Below are positions 39,889-48,943 of a stretch of 64,000 nucleotides of DNA, one piece after another. The position numbers and the translations under genes are program-made. This DNA is from an uncultured Nitrospira sp. (lineage in GTDB: Bacteria > Nitrospirota > Nitrospiria > Nitrospirales > Nitrospiraceae). Location of the stretch: assembly GCA_902500825.1 (NCBI GenBank), contig CABVRX010000002.1, positions 272,453 to 336,452 on the forward strand, in the 5' to 3' direction. The notes beneath the pieces were generated by a model. The model did not search any database and was not told the origin of the DNA. It saw only the letters and a program-made list of their open reading frames with translations. Positions within the stretch are counted from its first letter, which is position 1, and each line of letters opens with the position of its first letter.

Positions 39889-40199
39889 CTACAAACCAAG
39901 ACGAACCGGTCTCAGGTCATCCAACACGCGAACAATGGAATCGGGATATCCCAAACCGAAAAAGGCATCGCGAATCTTTTGTGTGACTGATTCGTTACCA
40001 TACAAGATGCGTGACACGAGTGCCAGTGATCCTCGCGTATGCCTTCCACGAGTAGGCCGACTGAGTCGCACAAGGCAGCCATCTTCTCACACATTCCTCC
40101 GACTCATCCGTAGCCCTCTTCGTGGTACAGTCGCTGATCTCGTTTCGCCCCGCGACAATGAGTAAAGGAATGGGAATTCCAGTAAGTGGATAACCAGGC
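39889..40199 (-). pseudogene. Possible decayed gene fragment upstream of cydA
   Basis: This gap of about 310 bp has no intact gene. On the minus strand three overlapping frames each hold a protein-like stretch in the expected order: TGIPIPLLIVAGRNEISD (about 40195-40140), then CEKMAALCDSVGLLVEGI (about 40095-40040), then SLALVSRILYGNESVTQKI and DAFFGLGYPDSIVRVLDDLRP (about 40030-39895). This would fit a short hydrolase-like gene broken by two frameshifts. I do not recognise a parent family, and chance cannot be excluded. Confidence 0.3.
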
Positions 40200-41490
40200 T
40201 TTGGAAGAAGCGACAACCACCACATCGACAACCGGCCTAATCGCCCGATGGCAACGCATCCCGCTCTACGCGCGCATCATGATTGCCCTGGTTCTCGGCG
40301 TGATGACAGGACTGATACTGGGCAGCGAGGCGGCGGTTTTGGCATTACCGGGGAAACTCGTACTGCGTCTCTTGGGTGCGCTCGCGCCGCCGCTAATTCT
40401 TGCAGCGATCGTGCACACGTTCATGACGACGAAACTCGGCGGTCCGCTTGCGATGCGGCTACCACGATTATTGCTGCTGAACACATTGGTCGCAATCCTT
40501 GTCGGCCTGACTGTCGCCAATGTGATTCAACCGGGGCAAGGGGCAGGACTCACGCCGCCAGCTTTGCACGAGGAAGCGACGAAGGCGGCCAATCCTCTTG
40601 TCACCTTTCTTGAGAATGTGCCCAAGAGTCTGCTGGGGCCGCTCAGTGACGATGGGAAGGTGATCGGCGTGATTTTCATTGCTGTAGCTTTTGGGATGGC
40701 TTTGCGCAAGGAACGTGAACGGCCTCTTGGAACAGTTGGACATCTCGTCGAACTTCTCCTGGAATCGCTGATCAAGATTTTGCACTGGATCATCGCACTC
40801 GTGCCGTTTGCCGTTTTCGGCATTGTCGCGAGCATCGTGGGGACGGAGGGGTTTGCTCCCTTCAAAGCGCTTGGGATTTTTGTACTGAGCGTGCTGCTCG
40901 CGCTTGCGATTCAGGCAGGGTATTACCTTGTTCGGATCCGATTCGGTTCGTGGGTGCGCCCGGGTGAGCTACTGCGCGACGGGCGCGACGCGCTGGTCAT
41001 GGCGTTCTCCACGGCTAGTTCGACGGCCACAATGCCGGTGACGTACGCCGCGCTCAAGGATCGTGTCGGGCTGCGTGAACAGTCCGCCAGCATGGGGGCG
41101 CTGGTCGGCGCGAATTTCAACAACGACGGCACGGCGCTGTACGAAGCGATGGCGGCCTTGTTCATTGCCCAAATGATCGGGATGGATCTGAGCCTTCAGC
41201 AGCAGATGATGGTTGTGCTCACGAGCATCATCGCATCCGTCGGTGCCGCCGGCATCCCTGAAGCGGGGCTGGTAACGATGACTATGGTCTTTACCGCCGT
41301 CGGCTTGCCGGTGCAATACATTCCTGTCTTGCTGACCGTCGATTGGTTTCTCGATCGCTGCCGTACTGCGATTAACGTCATGGGCGACATGAACGTCAGT
41401 TGTCTCTTGGATGGAAAACAGAACGGTGGAACCATGCACTCATTCGACGACGCTGAATTCATAACGCGAGCTCGTCAGCGCGGCCAATAG
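40186..41490 (+). CDS. Dicarboxylate/amino acid:cation symporter (DAACS/SDF family)
   Basis: Uptake of glutamate, aspartate or C4-dicarboxylates coupled to sodium or protons. 434 residues with eight hydrophobic helices and two re-entrant loops. The serine-rich hairpin loop is FSTASSTATMPVT near residue 282, the NMDGT-like motif reads NFNNDGTALYEA near 312, and AAGIPEAGLVTMTMVF near 352 is the second re-entrant loop. The Met-Asp of NMDGT is Asn-Asn-Asp, a variant at the sodium site. GTG start. The last 51 nt overlap the 3' end of ilvA on the other strand. Confidence 0.92.
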   Translation: MDNQALEEATTTTSTTGLIARWQRIPLYARIMIALVLGVMTGLILGSEAAVLALPGKLVLRLLGALAPPLILAAIVHTFMTTKLGGPLAMRLPRLLLLNTLVAILVGLTVANVIQPGQGAGLTPPALHEEATKAANPLVTFLENVPKSLLGPLSDDGKVIGVIFIAVAFGMALRKERERPLGTVGHLVELLLESLIKILHWIIALVPFAVFGIVASIVGTEGFAPFKALGIFVLSVLLALAIQAGYYLVRIRFGSWVRPGELLRDGRDALVMAFSTASSTATMPVTYAALKDRVGLREQSASMGALVGANFNNDGTALYEAMAALFIAQMIGMDLSLQQQMMVVLTSIIASVGAAGIPEAGLVTMTMVFTAVGLPVQYIPVLLTVDWFLDRCRTAINVMGDMNVSCLLDGKQNGGTMHSFDDAEFITRARQRGQ

Positions 41491-42648
41491 ATCCGATGCG
41501 TGATCGCGCCCACGGGTTTCCATCGTGATGTCGATCGTGGCTTCGTTCAGGCTCACCCCGTAGTGGGCGCGGTTGTACGACGTCTCCACGATGTTGGCCT
41601 GGGCCTTGGCGATTACCGATGCCAGGCCTTCCAATGCGCCGGGATAGTCCGGAAGACGCACTCGCAGACGCAGCCGTCTCCCGTCGAGAACCATGCCCTG
41701 CTCGATGATTCTCGCCAGCAGCGTGACATCAAGGTTGCCTCCGGACACCAGCACCGCGATGTTTTTCCCGCGATGGCCGGTTTTCGCTTGCAGAACGGCG
41801 GCAAGCGCAACGGCGCCGGCCCCCTCCGCCACCGTTTTCTCACCCTCCAGCAGCATCAGAATCGCCTCCGCAATCTCGTCTTCCTCGACCGTGACGAGCC
41901 GATCGACATATTTGCAGGCCAACGGCAGTGTGCGCGCGCCCGCTTTTCGAACGGCGATCCCGTCGGCCAATGTGGACTTCGCCGGAAGATCGACGAGTTG
42001 CTGTTGTTGCAGAGCCGCTTGCATCGACGGCAGGCGACCTGTTTGAACGCCGATCACTTGTACCGCAGGGTTTCGTTCCTTGACCGCACAGCCGACCCCG
42101 CCGATCAATCCGCCGCCGCCTACGGGCACAACGATCACATCCAGCGCGGGATTCTGCTTCAGAAGTTCCAACCCGATGGTCCCTTGTCCGGCGATGACGG
42201 CGTCGTCGTCGAAGGGATGAATAAACGCGGCCTTCCTCTGCATGCTCCGTTCCATGGCTGCCTCGCAGGCCTCGTCGTAATTATCCCCGTGCAACACGAT
42301 ATCCGAGCCGTAGGCGCGGGTCGCCGTCAACTTGATGAGCGGCGTCGAACGCGGCATCCAGATTTGCACGGGGATGCCCCGCTGGGTCGCGTGATAGGCC
42401 ACGCCCTGCCCATGGTTCCCTGCCGATGCCGCGATGACTCCCTGTCGCCGTTCGTCGTCCGTCATCGTCAGGATGCGGTTCAACGCGCCGCGTTCCTTGA
42501 ATGATCCGGTCATCTGCAGATTTTCAAGTTTCAGGAAAATCGCGTTTCCGCTCAGCCGGGACAGTGTTTTGGAGTGGACCAACGGCGATTCATAGATGGA
42601 CGGACCGATGCGGGTTGCGGCTGCTTCGATCGATTCAAGATTGACCAT
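41440..42648 (-). CDS. ilvA: Threonine ammonia-lyase (threonine deaminase)
   Basis: A PLP enzyme converting threonine to 2-oxobutyrate, the isoleucine-specific precursor consumed by IlvB. It has 402 residues. The PLP lysine is in LKLENLQMTGSFKERGALNRI near residue 50, NHGQGVAYHA follows near 80, and VPVGGGGLIGGVG near 180 binds the PLP phosphate. A C-terminal ACT domain (about 325-400) is the form of the shorter, often catabolic-like enzymes, but the attenuator upstream points to biosynthetic control. The ATG at 42648 has GGGGAG about 9 nt upstream. Confidence 0.95.
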   Translation of the reverse strand: MVNLESIEAAATRIGPSIYESPLVHSKTLSRLSGNAIFLKLENLQMTGSFKERGALNRILTMTDDERRQGVIAASAGNHGQGVAYHATQRGIPVQIWMPRSTPLIKLTATRAYGSDIVLHGDNYDEACEAAMERSMQRKAAFIHPFDDDAVIAGQGTIGLELLKQNPALDVIVVPVGGGGLIGGVGCAVKERNPAVQVIGVQTGRLPSMQAALQQQQLVDLPAKSTLADGIAVRKAGARTLPLACKYVDRLVTVEEDEIAEAILMLLEGEKTVAEGAGAVALAAVLQAKTGHRGKNIAVLVSGGNLDVTLLARIIEQGMVLDGRRLRLRVRLPDYPGALEGLASVIAKAQANIVETSYNRAHYGVSLNEATIDITMETRGRDHASDLLAALTSSRYEFSVVE

Positions 42649-42690
42649 GCTCCGTGCTCCCCTCTCGTGATTCCTCCCAGCTTGCAACGC

Positions 42691-42727
42691 AATAAAAAAC
42701 CCCTGGCGGAACCGAATCCGCCAGGGG
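42691..42727 (-). terminator. Attenuator terminator between leader peptide and ilvA
   Basis: On the minus strand CCCCTGGCGGA (42727-42717) pairs perfectly with TCCGCCAGGGG (42710-42700) around a 6-nt loop, followed by TTTTTTATT. It lies 36 nt after the leader stop codon and about 42 nt before the ilvA ATG. Confidence 0.85.
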
Positions 42728-42762
42728 CCGTTGCTCGCGTACGTTTCCAGTCGCAGGCAGGC

Positions 42763-42831
42763 TTAGGCGGAGCCGGCGATCATCATCGCCGCCGCCATGC
42801 TAATCCTGATGCTCTGCCGAACGATCATCAT
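42763..42831 (-). CDS. Putative ilvA leader peptide (22 residues)
   Basis: A short frame on the minus strand running from ATG-ATG-ATC at 42831 to TAA at 42765-42763. The product has the composition of a regulatory leader: four Ile, one Val, five Met and five Ala among 22 residues, starting MMIVRQSIRIS and ending AMMIAGSA. It lies 32 nt after the predicted transcription start and 36 nt before a strong terminator that precedes ilvA. Ribosome stalling at Ile codons when Ile-tRNA is short would be the expected trigger. It has no strong ribosome-binding site. Confidence 0.65.
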   Translation of the reverse strand: MMIVRQSIRISMAAAMMIAGSA

Positions 42832-42869
42832 TGTTGAGTGGATACCGAGTGTGCTTCTCTCACGTGCAG

Positions 42870-42898
42870 CTTATACCATCAGGCCGTAGGCAGATCAA
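42870..42898 (-). promoter_or_regulatory. Promoter for leader peptide and ilvA
   Basis: On the minus strand TTGATC (42898-42893), a 17-bp spacer and TATAAG (42875-42870). It lies just after the stop of the DUF1269 gene. Transcription would begin near 42863 and run through the leader peptide and attenuator. Confidence 0.6.
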
Positions 42899-42941
42899 GA
42901 ATTGATGAAGGCGGCAGGGGCACAGAAACTGTCTGCCGCGG

Positions 42942-43493
42942 CTACCGTGCACCGGTCTTTTGGTTGCGTTGATGGGTGAGGGCGGTCCGCAGCTTCTCTT
43001 CCTGCTCCTTGCTGAGCGACGTCTTAAGGATCATTCCTTCATATTGTGAAATTCTGGGTAATACCTTGTCTTTGTCAACGCTACGAATCAACAGGAAGAT
43101 CGCGGAGGTGCCCCGCTTGATCGTGCTGCCTAAGTCCTTGATGAAACTATCGGGGATCCCATAGTCGCTCAACAAGCCATATTCGCTGGCGGCGGTGGAC
43201 ATAGCTCCTCCTCCTGCACCTCCGGCAATGCTACCCAACAAGCCCGCCAATGGATTCATGAAGAGCAGCCCCATCAGCCCTCCCCATAACACACCCAGCG
43301 CTACGCCATGCTTGGTGGCGCCTCCGAACACATCGACGCACTGTTTCAGATGCACTTTGCCGTTCATATCCCGGATAACGATCACGGCATCTTCGAGGTC
43401 CAAGACATATTCGCTTTCCATGGCTCGTAGCTCGTTCAATACTCGATCGGCTGTGCTTGAATCTTTAAACGCGATACAGACAAGTTCACTCAT
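42942..43493 (-). CDS. DUF1269 family membrane-associated protein
   Basis: A 183-residue protein. The N-terminal alpha/beta part has IAFKDSSTADRVLNELRAM and EDAVIVIRDMNGKVHLKQ. A glycine-rich hydrophobic hairpin (about 65-100, GVLWGGLMGLLFMNPLAGLLGSIAGGAGGGA) follows. The C-terminal segment includes YGIPDSFIKDLGSTIKRGTSAIFLLIR. This is the DUF1269 arrangement; function is unknown, and members are often stress associated. GAAGGAGAGG upstream gives a good ribosome-binding site. It is divergent from the ccm operon. Confidence 0.88.
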   Translation of the reverse strand: MSELVCIAFKDSSTADRVLNELRAMESEYVLDLEDAVIVIRDMNGKVHLKQCVDVFGGATKHGVALGVLWGGLMGLLFMNPLAGLLGSIAGGAGGGAMSTAASEYGLLSDYGIPDSFIKDLGSTIKRGTSAIFLLIRSVDKDKVLPRISQYEGMILKTSLSKEQEEKLRTALTHQRNQKTGAR

Positions 43494-43543
43494 GATTCCT
43501 CTCCTTCAATGCTATGGATGCAGATACTTCTCGTGGTGATGGG

Positions 43544-43572
43544 TTGTCAATTTCATTATGCATGCACTATTA
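43544..43572 (+). promoter_or_regulatory. Candidate ccm operon promoter
   Basis: TTGTCA (43544-43549), a 17-bp spacer and CTATTA (43567-43572), about 130 nt upstream of ccmA in the divergent gap with the DUF1269 gene. The -10 is only a moderate match. Confidence 0.4.
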
Positions 43573-43704
43573 GCAGCAAGATCGTCCGTAGAGCAAGATG
43601 ACCGTGTAAGCCGATTCACTTGCGACTCGGCATCCCCCTTCTAGCCCCTTGTTTTTCCACATTCTGTTCCCTTACTCTCGTCCCGCACTGTCGTTGGAGG
43701 TCCT

Positions 43705-44325
43705 ATGTTGCAAGCTGTTTCATTACGTTGCAGTCGCGGTGAACGGCGATTGTTCACCGACCTCAACGTGAAGGTTGAGCGGGGAACAGTATTAGCCGTG
43801 GTGGGTGAAAACGGCAGCGGCAAGACCAGTCTCCTCCGTATCTTTTCCAGTTTATTGCCGCCAGAACAAGGCTCGGTGTTGTGGGAGGAGCAGGATATCC
43901 ATCAACTCAAGGAGCTCTATTCTGGTCAACTGACATATATCGGGCACCTTAATGGGATTAAGGATGACCTTACGCCGCTGGAAAATCTGATGAGCGCGAT
44001 GTCGCTTGCCGGAGAGCCTTGTTCTCACGACGGAGCAAAGGAGGCGTTGGAGGCGATCGGGCTGAAACGGCCCGTTCATCACCTGCCGTCCAAAGTGCTC
44101 TCTCAGGGGCAGAAGCGCCGGGTTGCCTTGGCAAGGCTGTGGCTCTCCACTCATCCCCTATGGCTATTAGACGAGCCGTTTACGTCTCTCGATACGGCTG
44201 CTACGGCGGTGGTGACACAACGGTTGCTGACGCATCTGCAACGCGGGGGGCTGGCGGTCGTCGTGACACATCAGGAAGTCGCGCTTCCTGCCGAGACCGT
44301 GCAACGTCTGAGGTTGACGGGATGA
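43705..44325 (+). CDS. ccmA: Heme exporter ATP-binding subunit CcmA
   Basis: ATPase of the CcmAB(CD) complex that releases holo-CcmE for cytochrome c assembly. It has 206 residues. The Walker A motif GENGSGKTSLLR is near residue 34, the ABC signature LSQGQKRRVALARL near 132 and Walker B WLLDEPFTSLD near 153, with the switch His in VVTHQE near 188. TTGGAGG sits 5 nt before the ATG. It starts an unbroken nine-gene ccm operon in which nearly every junction overlaps. Confidence 0.95.
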   Translation: MLQAVSLRCSRGERRLFTDLNVKVERGTVLAVVGENGSGKTSLLRIFSSLLPPEQGSVLWEEQDIHQLKELYSGQLTYIGHLNGIKDDLTPLENLMSAMSLAGEPCSHDGAKEALEAIGLKRPVHHLPSKVLSQGQKRRVALARLWLSTHPLWLLDEPFTSLDTAATAVVTQRLLTHLQRGGLAVVVTHQEVALPAETVQRLRLTG

Positions 44326-45005
44326 GTGGCTCCAGCATGTGGGAGGCGGTTAGTGGAATCATCCGGCGCGATCTGTTGTTGGCGATGCGGCGCCGTTCGG
44401 ACGCCGCGATGTCGGTCTTCTTTCTCGTGATTGTGGCCAGCCTCTTTCCTTTGGGGGTCGGACCGGAGCCGGCAGTGCTGCGGACTATCGGTCCTGGGGT
44501 GTTGTGGGTGGCGGCCTTGTTGGCCTGCCTGTTGTCGCTCTCACGCGTGTTCACTGCAGATTATCTGGACGGTGTGCTTGAGCAGATGGTCCTGATTCCT
44601 CAACCACTTGCGGTATTGGTAGTCGGAAAGGTCCTCGCCCATTGGCTGATCTCCGGGTTACCGGTCGTGCTGCTTTCGCCGCTGCTCGGGCTCCAATTCG
44701 GTTTAAGCGGAGAATCCCTGGGAGTACTGGTGATGTCGCTCTTGCTTGGGACGCCCACGTTGAGTATGATTGGTGCGATCGGCGCCGCGTTGGTCCTTGG
44801 CGTGCGGGGGAGTGGTCTACTGGTTGCCCTCCTGGTGCTTCCACTCTACGTTCCAATATTGATCTTTGGGGCCGGCGCCGTCACCAGCAGCATGGCTGGA
44901 ATCGGTGGGGAAGCAAATCTGTCGTTGCTTGGGGCCTGTCTGGTGCTGTCTCTTTTTCTGGCGCCCTGGGCTACGGCAGCGGCGTTGCGTATTGCGTTGG
45001 AATAA
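44322..45005 (+). CDS. ccmB: Heme exporter permease CcmB
   Basis: Membrane subunit of the CcmAB transporter. 227 residues with six transmembrane helices. GIIRRDLLLAMRRRSDAAMSVFFLVIVASLFPLGVGPE and LLALPLYVPILIFGAGA-like LVLPLYVPILIFGAGAV are typical of CcmB. The ATG at 44322 overlaps the ccmA stop (ATGA). Confidence 0.93.
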   Translation: MSGSSMWEAVSGIIRRDLLLAMRRRSDAAMSVFFLVIVASLFPLGVGPEPAVLRTIGPGVLWVAALLACLLSLSRVFTADYLDGVLEQMVLIPQPLAVLVVGKVLAHWLISGLPVVLLSPLLGLQFGLSGESLGVLVMSLLLGTPTLSMIGAIGAALVLGVRGSGLLVALLVLPLYVPILIFGAGAVTSSMAGIGGEANLSLLGACLVLSLFLAPWATAAALRIALE

Positions 45006-45015
45006 GAAGCCTTTC

Positions 45016-45771
45016 ATGAGTGTGAACTGGTCGAAGTATTCGGCGCCGCAAACCTTTTATCCTCTGGCGGGACGCCTCATTCCATGGTTCGCCTGCGTAG
45101 CCGTTGTCCTGATGGGGATAGGGCTCTATATGGGGTTCTTTATCGCGCCCACGGACTTTCAGCAAGGCGAGGCATACCGAATTATCTTTGTCCATGTTCC
45201 GGCGGCCTGGATGTCGATGTTTCTCTATGTCGTCATGGCTGTGTGGGCCGGCGTTGGAATGGGGCTCAATGCGCGCCTTTCCTTCATGATGGCGCAAGCG
45301 ATCGCTCCGACCGGGGCGATGTTTACGTTCTTGGCATTATTGACCGGGGCGATGTGGGGAAAGCCTACATGGGGAGCCTGGTGGGTATGGGATGCCAGGC
45401 TGACATCGGAACTCATCTTATTATTCCAGTACGCCGGAGTCATGCTGTTGCGGACCTCCATTGATGACGTGCGTCGTGCGGATCGGGCAAGCGCCGTCTT
45501 CGCCCTCGTTGGGGTGGTCAACGTCCCGATCATCTACTTTTCGGTGCAGTGGTGGAATACCTTGCATCAAGGGGCCTCGGTCAGCATGGCGACCGGCTCG
45601 AAAATGGCATCGACCATGCTCATGGCTATGTTGCTGATGACGGTGGCCTTCTGGTTGTACAGCATCGCCGTCATTCTTGCCCGAGTACGCTGTGTCATGG
45701 TGGAGCGGGAATCCTCGCCGGTGTGGGATGAGAAGCCCACCGCCGTCCAGGAAACGGTAGAGGCTCGCTGA
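45016..45771 (+). CDS. ccmC: Heme-handling protein CcmC
   Basis: It loads heme onto CcmE at the periplasmic face. 251 residues and six transmembrane helices. The tryptophan-rich WWD domain WGKPTWGAWWVWDARLTSELIL is near residues 115-136. Conserved external His residues are in IIFVHVPAAWMSM near 58 and WWNTLHQGAS near 182. The ATG lies 10 nt after ccmB. The C-terminal 35 residues are cytoplasmic and variable. Confidence 0.94.
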   Translation: MSVNWSKYSAPQTFYPLAGRLIPWFACVAVVLMGIGLYMGFFIAPTDFQQGEAYRIIFVHVPAAWMSMFLYVVMAVWAGVGMGLNARLSFMMAQAIAPTGAMFTFLALLTGAMWGKPTWGAWWVWDARLTSELILLFQYAGVMLLRTSIDDVRRADRASAVFALVGVVNVPIIYFSVQWWNTLHQGASVSMATGSKMASTMLMAMLLMTVAFWLYSIAVILARVRCVMVERESSPVWDEKPTAVQETVEAR

Positions 45772-45956
45772 TGCAGTGGGGAAGCGCATCGGAATTTTTT
45801 GCGATGGGAGGGTACGGGCTCTATGTGTGGACTTCGTTTGTGGCCACGGCGTTGTGCATGGTGTGGGAAGTGCTGTCCTTGTGGCGTCGACGGGTTGCGG
45901 TGCGCGCCGAACAGCGCGCCGCGTTGTTAGGAGGTATCGATGAAACCACGGCATAA
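45771..45956 (+). CDS. ccmD: Cytochrome c maturation protein CcmD
   Basis: A small membrane protein needed for release of holo-CcmE from CcmABC. 61 residues with one transmembrane helix (about 15-37). [15 protein letters not shown] is the CcmD signature, followed by a basic segment ([13 protein letters not shown]). The ATG overlaps the ccmC stop as TGATG, and the 3' end overlaps ccmE by 17 nt. Confidence 0.9.
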   Translation: MQWGSASEFFAMGGYGLYVWTSFVATALCMVWEVLSLWRRRVAVRAEQRAALLGGIDETTA

Positions 45957-46431
45957 ACGCTTTGCTTTTATCGGCCTGGGACTGCTCGTCTTGGGTGTAG
46001 CGACGGTGCTGATCCTGAACGCCTTTCAGAGTAATCTCGTGTTTTTCTTTACTCCCACTCAAGTGGCGAGCGGTGAGGTACCGCAAGGACGCAGTTTCCG
46101 CATCGGCGGCATGGTTGAGGACGGCAGTCTCGTCCGTGAGAATGATGGGCTGACGGTCCGTTTCATCGTCACCGATACGGCGAAAAGTGTACCGGTAACG
46201 TACAAAGGCATTCTGCCGGACCTCTTTAAGGAAGGGAAGGGTGCCGTGGCACAAGGGAAACTCAACGCCGACGGCACGTTTGTCGCCAGCGAAGTCTTGG
46301 CGAAGCATGATGAGAATTACATGCCGCCTGAAGCGGCTGAGGCGTTGGCAAAAGCCAAGGCGTCCGGCGCTCAGCAAAGTAAATCGCTTGTTGTCCCTCA
46401 AGGTAGGCAAGGGAGGGAAGGCTCGTTATGA
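45940..46431 (+). CDS. ccmE: Periplasmic heme chaperone CcmE
   Basis: It binds heme covalently and delivers it to CcmF. It has 163 residues. A signal anchor (about 7-27) is followed by an OB-fold barrel with [18 protein letters not shown] and [21 protein letters not shown]. The heme-binding His123 and downstream Tyr127 are in [12 protein letters not shown], the usual CcmE HxxxY motif. Confidence 0.95.
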   Translation: MKPRHKRFAFIGLGLLVLGVATVLILNAFQSNLVFFFTPTQVASGEVPQGRSFRIGGMVEDGSLVRENDGLTVRFIVTDTAKSVPVTYKGILPDLFKEGKGAVAQGKLNADGTFVASEVLAKHDENYMPPEAAEALAKAKASGAQQSKSLVVPQGRQGREGSL

Positions 46432-48419
46432 TTCCGGAGATCGGTCATTTTGCGTTGATTCTTGCACTGTGCGTCGCCGTGGTGCAGGGCATACTCCCCA
46501 TCTACGGTGCTGCGGTCGGGAATTCGGCGCTGATGGCCGTTGCTAAGCCGGCGGCGCGCGGGCAATTTCTCTTGGTCCTCACGGCGTTTTGCTGCCTCGG
46601 CTATGCGTTCGCCGAGAAAGATTTCTCGGTGCTGTATGTGGCAGCCACGTCGAACTCCCAGCTTCCTCTGCATTATCGGCTGGCAGCGATTTGGGGCGCT
46701 CACGAAGGATCGCTCCTCTTGTGGACCTTTATTCTGACTGTGTGGATGTTCGCGGTCACGCTCTTCTCCGCTCACCTCCCGGATGCCACACGCTCTCGTA
46801 TTCTTGGCGTGATGGGTCTCGTCAGCGTCGGCTTTCTTCTGTTCATGCTGACGGTGTCGAATCCGTTCGAACGGCTGATTCCTGCCGCTCTTGACGGGCG
46901 CGATCTCAATCCGCTCTTGCAAGACCCCGGAATGGTGATCCATCCGCCGATGCTCTATATGGGTTATGTCGGATTTTCGGTCGCCTTCGCCTTCGCGATC
47001 GCCGCATTGTTGGGAGGTAACCTTGACGCTGCTTGGGCCCGTTGGTCTCGGCCATGGACCACCGTCGCCTGGTGTTTTTTGACGGTCGGCATTGCGATGG
47101 GAAGCGGCTGGGCCTACTACGAGTTGGGATGGGGAGGATGGTGGTTCTGGGACCCGGTTGAGAACGCTTCATTCATGCCCTGGTTGGCCGGCACGGCGTT
47201 GGTCCATTCACTGGCTGTGACCGACAAACGGGGAGGGTTCAAAGTGTGGACCGTCCTGCTTGCCATCATGGCGTTCTCGTTGAGTCTTCTTGGGACATTC
47301 CTTGTCCGTTCCGGTGTGTTGACCTCCGTGCATGCCTTCGCCACTGACCCCAAACGTGGTCTGTTTATTCTGGCCTTCTTGGCCATCGTCATCGGAGGGT
47401 CGCTCGCCTTGTATGCCTGGCGGGCGCCGCGCGTCGGGTTGGGCGGCAGTTTCGCCATGGTTTCGCGCGAGGGGATGCTGTTGGCGAATAACGTATTGCT
47501 GATTGCCGCGATGGGCTCAGTGTTGTTGGGCACGTTGTACCCCTTATTCTTGGATGCACTGGATCTCGGAAAGATTTCTGTTGGGCCTCCATATTTTGAT
47601 TCCGTCTTCGTTCCCCTAATGGCGCCGGCTGTCTTTTTAATGGGAATCGGTCCGTTGGCCCAATGGAAGAAGGCTAACTTACCTGATCTGGCCAAGCGGT
47701 TGCGTTGGGCCTTCGGGGTGAGTGTTGTGACGGCTCTTGCGTTGCCGTTTGTCATGGGTACATGGACTCCCTTGCTCAGCCTCGGTCTCTTATTGGCGAT
47801 CTGGGTTGTGACGACATCCGTCATCGGTTTGCGTGAACGCCTGGCTCATGTGAGCGGGAACACGTTCCTTGAGCGTCTGTCTTCGGTGCCTCGATCCTAC
47901 TGGGGGATGCTCGTGGCGCATTGCGGCATCGCGGTCTTTATCGTCGGTGTGACGATGGTGAAGGGCTTTGAAACCGAGAAAGATGTGCGGATGAACGTGG
48001 GAGAGACGGCGACCATTGACGACTATACGTTCCGATTCGACGGTGCGCAGGATGTCGTTGGGCCGAACTATACGGCGGCGCGTGGGGTTTTCCAGGTGAG
48101 TCGCGACGGGCGTGAAACGACCGTCCTCTACCCGGAGAAGCGACGGTATGCCGTTCAGAATCAAGTCATGACCGAAGCGGCCATTGATCCGGGGTTATTG
48201 CGCGATCTCTACGTGTCTTTGGGAGAGCCGCTCGATGACGGAGCGTGGAGCGTGCGACTCTATCATAAGCCGTTTGTGGATTGGATTTGGGGCGGCTGTT
48301 TTATCATGGCGCTGGGCGGCGTACTGGCCGTCAGCGATCGCCGGTATCGAATTGCATGGCGTCGGCAAGAGTCGGCCGTGCCTGCTTCGACACGAACGGC
48401 TAGGCGAAAAGTGGCATGA
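46428..48419 (+). CDS. ccmF: Cytochrome c heme lyase subunit CcmF
   Basis: It reduces and ligates heme to CXXCH motifs of apocytochromes c. 663 residues with about fifteen transmembrane helices. The WWD domain [21 protein letters not shown] is near residues 230-250. [23 protein letters not shown] near 172 and [18 protein letters not shown] near 293 carry conserved His residues. A C-terminal periplasmic domain follows about residue 500. It overlaps both neighbours by 4 nt. Confidence 0.96.
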   Translation: MIPEIGHFALILALCVAVVQGILPIYGAAVGNSALMAVAKPAARGQFLLVLTAFCCLGYAFAEKDFSVLYVAATSNSQLPLHYRLAAIWGAHEGSLLLWTFILTVWMFAVTLFSAHLPDATRSRILGVMGLVSVGFLLFMLTVSNPFERLIPAALDGRDLNPLLQDPGMVIHPPMLYMGYVGFSVAFAFAIAALLGGNLDAAWARWSRPWTTVAWCFLTVGIAMGSGWAYYELGWGGWWFWDPVENASFMPWLAGTALVHSLAVTDKRGGFKVWTVLLAIMAFSLSLLGTFLVRSGVLTSVHAFATDPKRGLFILAFLAIVIGGSLALYAWRAPRVGLGGSFAMVSREGMLLANNVLLIAAMGSVLLGTLYPLFLDALDLGKISVGPPYFDSVFVPLMAPAVFLMGIGPLAQWKKANLPDLAKRLRWAFGVSVVTALALPFVMGTWTPLLSLGLLLAIWVVTTSVIGLRERLAHVSGNTFLERLSSVPRSYWGMLVAHCGIAVFIVGVTMVKGFETEKDVRMNVGETATIDDYTFRFDGAQDVVGPNYTAARGVFQVSRDGRETTVLYPEKRRYAVQNQVMTEAAIDPGLLRDLYVSLGEPLDDGAWSVRLYHKPFVDWIWGGCFIMALGGVLAVSDRRYRIAWRRQESAVPASTRTARRKVA

Positions 48420-48943
48420 ATCGGTTTCTTCTGCCGCTGTCGATTTTTATCGTGGTCGTCGTTTTCCTGGGGGTAGGGCTTAGACTCAACCCGCGGGAAA
48501 TCCCGTCTCCCTTGGTTGGGAAGGCCGCACCTGACTTTTCCCAGCCGCAACTTTATGATCCAGCACAAGCGTTTTCACCGGCTGACCTCAAGGGGAAAGT
48601 GTGGCTGCTCAATTTTTGGGCTTCCTGGTGCAGCGGGTGCCGGACAGAACATCCGGTGCTGATGGAGCTGGCCAAATCCGGCGAGGTGCCGATCTATGGG
48701 ATGGATTACAAGGATCAACGTGATGAAGCTATGACCTGGTTGAAACGGTGGGGTAATCCCTATCCCGTAGTGGGAGTGGATGAGGCAGGCCGAGTCGGCA
48801 TCAATTATGGGGTCTATGGAGTTCCCGAAACCTACGTCATCGACAAGCAGGGTATGATCCGTTATAAACAGATCGGGCCGTTGGATCCCGACACTGTCGC
48901 CAAGAAGATCCTTCCCCTTGTGAAGCAGCTCGAATCACAATGA
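48416..48943 (+). CDS. ccmG: Thiol:disulfide interchange protein CcmG (DsbE)
   Basis: A membrane-tethered thioredoxin that keeps apocytochrome CXXCH cysteines reduced. It has 175 residues. An N-terminal signal anchor (about 3-22) precedes a thioredoxin fold with the redox site FWASWCSGCRTEHP near residues 67-80 and the cis-Pro loop GVPETYVIDKQG. It is joined by ATGA overlaps to ccmF and ccmH. Confidence 0.95.
   Translation: MNRFLLPLSIFIVVVVFLGVGLRLNPREIPSPLVGKAAPDFSQPQLYDPAQAFSPADLKGKVWLLNFWASWCSGCRTEHPVLMELAKSGEVPIYGMDYKDQRDEAMTWLKRWGNPYPVVGVDEAGRVGINYGVYGVPETYVIDKQGMIRYKQIGPLDPDTVAKKILPLVKQLESQ

Noticed and set aside
41500..42504. 334-codon plus-strand frame opposite ilvA
   Set aside because: ilvA has intact PLP motifs and ACT domain; the opposite frame is a His/Arg/Gln-rich shadow with no recognisable domain.
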